DNA of 7,537 bases from an uncultured Gemmiger sp. (GTDB lineage Bacteria > Bacillota > Clostridia > Oscillospirales > Ruminococcaceae), in the NCBI GenBank assembly GCA_959018215.1, contig CAUEKL010000104.1, positions 1 through 7,537 of the forward strand, read 5' to 3'. This document shows positions 6,059 to 7,537 of the stretch, one piece after another; the first letter of the stretch is position 1, and each line of letters begins with the position of its first letter. The position numbers and the translations under genes were made by a program. The notes beneath the pieces are model-generated. The model worked only from the letters and a program-made list of their open reading frames with translations. It had not been told where the DNA came from and ran no database searches.

Positions 6059-7147
6059 TCACTTCCGTACGCCCTTCTCCAGGGCTTCGATCTTGTACAG
6101 GTCCACGTTCTCCTCGGCCCGTTCCACGGCCACCTTGTGCATGTCGCTGCGCACCATCAGGCGGACCAGTTCTTCAAAGCTGGTCTTGGTGGGGTTCCAG
6201 CCCAGCTCGGTCTTGGCCTTGGTGGGGTCGCCCCACAGGTTGACCACGTCGGTGGGACGGTAGAAGTCCGGGCTGACCTCGATGAGCACCTTGCCGGTGG
6301 CCTTGTCGATGCCCTTCTCCTCCATGCCTTCGCCCCGGAACTCCAGCTCAATGCCCACTTCCCGGAAGGCCAGGGTGCAGAATTCCCGCACGCTGTGCTG
6401 CTCCCCGGTGGCGATGACAAAGTCGTCCGGCTTGTCCTGCTGCAAAATCAGCCACATGCACTCCACATAGTCCTTGGCGTAGCCCCAGTCCCGCAGGCTG
6501 GACAGGTTGCCCAGATACAGCTTGTCCTGCTTGCCCTGGGCGATGCGGGCCGCCGCCAGGGTGATCTTGCGGGTGACGAAGGTCTCGCCCCGGCGCTCGG
6601 ACTCATGGTTGAAGAGGATGCCGGAGCAGCAGTACATGTTGTAGGCTTCCCGGTATTCCTTCACGATCCAGAAGCCGTACTGCTTGGCCACCGCGTAGGG
6701 GCTGTAGGGGTGGAAGGGGGTCTTTTCGTTCTGGGGGACCTCCTCCACCTTGCCGAAGAGCTCACTGGTGGACGCCTGGTAGATGCGGCAGGATTTTTCC
6801 AGCCCGCAGATGCGCACCGCTTCCAGCAGGCGCAGCACCCCGGTGGCCACCACGTCGGCGGTGTACTCCGGCACGTCGAAGCTGACCTGCACATGGCTCT
6901 GGGCCGCCAGGTTGTAGATCTCGTCCGGGCGCACCTCGGCCACGATCTTGACCAGGCTCAGGGAATCCCCCAGGTCGCCGTAATGCAGGTGGAACTGGGG
7001 ATGCCCTTCCAGATGGGCGATGCGCTCCCGGTAGTCCACGCTGGAACGGCGGATCATGCCGTGGACATCGTAGCCTTTTTCAATGAGGAACTCGGCCAGA
7101 TAGCTGCCGTCCTGCCCGGTGACGCCGGTGATAAGGGCTTTTTTCAT
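6059..7147 (-). CDS. gmd: GDP-mannose 4,6-dehydratase
   Basis: This 362-residue cytoplasmic enzyme turns GDP-D-mannose into GDP-4-keto-6-deoxy-D-mannose, the first committed step to GDP-L-fucose; fcl and manC downstream supply the next step and the substrate. It is an extended short-chain dehydrogenase with NADP-binding GVTGQDGSYL (residues 8-17), RRSS (33-36), the catalytic T127 and E129 in QASTSELFG, and the Y151/K155 pair in SPYAVAK. The NHESERRGETFVTRK segment (180-194) and the YRPTDVVNLWGDPTKAK segment (296-312) are hallmarks of the family. Length matches E. coli Gmd (about 373). The frame runs on to 7237, but AAGGAG (7155-7160), 7 bases before the ATG at 7147, and the start MKKALITG settle the start. 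A TTGCCA/TATACT promoter lies about 110 bases upstream. It probably leads the fcl-manC transcript, unless the palindromes after its stop end transcription. Confidence 0.96.
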   Translation of the reverse strand: MKKALITGVTGQDGSYLAEFLIEKGYDVHGMIRRSSVDYRERIAHLEGHPQFHLHYGDLGDSLSLVKIVAEVRPDEIYNLAAQSHVQVSFDVPEYTADVVATGVLRLLEAVRICGLEKSCRIYQASTSELFGKVEEVPQNEKTPFHPYSPYAVAKQYGFWIVKEYREAYNMYCCSGILFNHESERRGETFVTRKITLAAARIAQGKQDKLYLGNLSSLRDWGYAKDYVECMWLILQQDKPDDFVIATGEQHSVREFCTLAFREVGIELEFRGEGMEEKGIDKATGKVLIEVSPDFYRPTDVVNLWGDPTKAKTELGWNPTKTSFEELVRLMVRSDMHKVAVERAEENVDLYKIEALEKGVRK

Positions 7148-7170
7148 AGTCTGACTCCTTTTTGCCTTTG

Positions 7171-7193
7171 CCCCGGCCGCCGGGCGGCGGGGG
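7171..7193. other. GC-rich hairpin in the gmd leader
   Basis: CCGCC (7177-7181) pairs with GGCGG (7186-7190) around GGGC, and CCCC (7171-7174) can extend the stem with GGG (7191-7193) past a two-base bulge. It lies 10 bases upstream of the gmd ribosome binding site on the transcript, so it could affect translation or mRNA life. On the plus strand it is followed by TTGTATTTTCTT, which looks terminator-like, though no plus-strand gene lies directly upstream. Confidence 0.45.
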
Positions 7194-7244
7194 TTGTATT
7201 TTCTTGCGTTGGGGCTTGTGGCGGAAAATCGGCACACTTCGCCC

Positions 7245-7272
7245 TTGCTTTTCGCTTTCCATCCAGTATAAT
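7245..7272 (+). promoter_or_regulatory. Possible promoter for the divergent regulator gene
   Basis: A perfect -10 TATAAT (7267-7272) is preceded, 16 bases away, by a weak -35 TTGCTT (7245-7250; 3 of 6). Transcription would start near 7279 and leave a leader of about 74 bases before the TTG start at 7353. The -10 overlaps the minus-strand TATACT box by four bases, so RNA polymerase could not hold both promoters at once. Confidence 0.5.
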
Positions 7273-7293
7273 GGTTTTAACACGGCTTGGCAA
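7265..7293 (-). promoter_or_regulatory. Sigma-A-type promoter for gmd
   Basis: On the minus strand, TTGCCA (7288-7293; 5 of 6 consensus) and TATACT (7265-7270; 5 of 6) are separated by exactly 17 bases. Transcription would start near 7258, giving a leader of about 110 bases before the gmd ATG at 7147. The -10 box overlaps that of a possible plus-strand promoter, and the -35 box lies in one arm of an inverted repeat (7289-7307). Confidence 0.7.
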
Positions 7294-7316
7294 GGGAATA
7301 TCTTGCCGCAGTTTTT
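7289..7316. promoter_or_regulatory. Inverted repeat plus T-run: operator or attenuator candidate
   Basis: GGCAAG (7289-7294) and CTTGCC (7302-7307) form a perfect 6-bp inverted repeat with a 7-base centre. GCAG and TTTTT (7312-7316) follow. In the plus-strand leader this could be a weak terminator/attenuator ahead of the regulator gene. As DNA it covers most of the gmd -35 box (7288-7293), where a bound protein would block gmd transcription. The sequence alone does not decide between the two. Confidence 0.4.
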
Positions 7317-7338
7317 GCACGATATTGCTCCGGCCCTC

Positions 7339-7345
7339 AGGGAGG
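7339..7345 (+). promoter_or_regulatory. Strong ribosome binding site for a TTG start
   Basis: AGGGAGG lies 7 bases before a TTG at 7353, the ideal spacing. There is no in-frame ATG or GTG at a usable distance, and the downstream frame is clearly coding, so this site supports TTG as the start codon. Confidence 0.75.
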
Positions 7346-7352
7346 TGTTTGT

Positions 7353-7537
7353 TTGTCCGAAACTTCCTTTCCCCCTTTTTACGACCCGTCCAGCGTGCGG
7401 GTCATCCTGACCCCCTCCCCCTTTGCCCGGCAGAACCTGTTTTTCCTGCAGGAGGCCGGGCACATCCGGCTGGTGCAGAGCCACGCGGGCACCCAGCGCA
7501 GCAGCCTGGACAGTTTTCTGCTGGTGCAGGTGGCGGC
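7353..7537 (+). CDS. AraC-family-like transcriptional regulator (5' part only)
   Basis: The gene runs off the right edge; 61 full codons are visible. Starting at TTG it reads MSETSFPPFYDPSSVRVILT, then residues 21-40 PSPFARQNLFFLQEAGHIRL, and ends with SSLDSFLLVQVAA. The pattern 'FA-x-x-NLF-x-x-QE-x-GH ... LDSFLL' is, from memory, usual at the start of the N-terminal cupin (sugar-sensing) domain of AraC-type regulators in Firmicutes; the DNA-binding helix-turn-helix domain would lie beyond the window. Such proteins usually activate nearby sugar-use genes in answer to a small molecule. It is divergent from gmd and shares its control region, but its target may equally be genes to the right, outside the window. 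With only 61 residues the family call is moderate. The TTG start is inferred from the AGGGAGG site at 7339-7345. Confidence 0.65.
   Translation, partial: MSETSFPPFYDPSSVRVILTPSPFARQNLFFLQEAGHIRLVQSHAGTQRSSLDSFLLVQVA

Noticed and set aside
5883..6263. 126-codon plus-strand frame at the gmd 3' end
   Set aside because: It starts in the palindrome cluster and continues antisense into gmd; its composition matches neither a known family nor the codon use of the real genes.
7148..7237. Upstream start for gmd at 7237
   Set aside because: The 30-residue extension passes through the GC-rich hairpin and the ribosome binding site; MKKALITG at 7147 is the family start.

Overview
The window reads as chromosomal DNA of a GC-rich gut Firmicute of the Oscillospiraceae/Ruminococcaceae type (Faecalibacterium, Subdoligranulum or Gemmiger-like). 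The clues are strongly G/C-biased third codon positions, AGGAG-type ribosome binding sites, the protein families present and, from memory, an intergenic palindromic repeat of a kind common in those genomes. The genus is an inference.

Layout. (1) Bases 1-3083, plus strand: an operon for alpha-galactosides and sucrose. It holds the 3' end of a GH36 alpha-galactosidase, a PfkB-type fructokinase and a GH13_4 amylosucrase-like enzyme, separated by 25 and 17 bases. Predicted flow: raffinose-type sugars lose galactose to give sucrose; the GH13_4 enzyme moves the glucosyl unit onto an acceptor and frees fructose; the kinase makes fructose-6-phosphate. (2) Bases 3084-3271: a convergent gap with three hairpins, the last a strong bidirectional terminator. 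(3) Bases 3272-7147, minus strand: gmd, then fcl, then a manC-like gene, in transcription order. Together they convert mannose-1-phosphate to GDP-L-fucose. manC and fcl are 34 bases apart, but gmd and fcl are separated by 488 bases (5571-6058) of dense palindromes. (4) Bases 7148-7352: a divergent control region with overlapping -10 boxes. (5) Base 7353 to the window end: the start of an AraC-family-like regulator, apparently with a TTG start codon.

The least ordinary parts are non-coding. Bases 5662-5799 hold a MITE/REP-like element whose two inverted halves keep the same two-hairpin fold while the stem sequences change in a compensating way. Beside it, at 5836-6000, is a second cluster of hairpins, several sharing a C-GNA-G triloop. 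In the GH13_4 enzyme the glucosyl-donor residues are all kept, while most acceptor-site positions differ from the Neisseria amylosucrase reference. I found no RNA genes, CRISPR array, insertion sequence or clearly novel multi-gene system. Reference residue numbers are from memory; no database search was possible.
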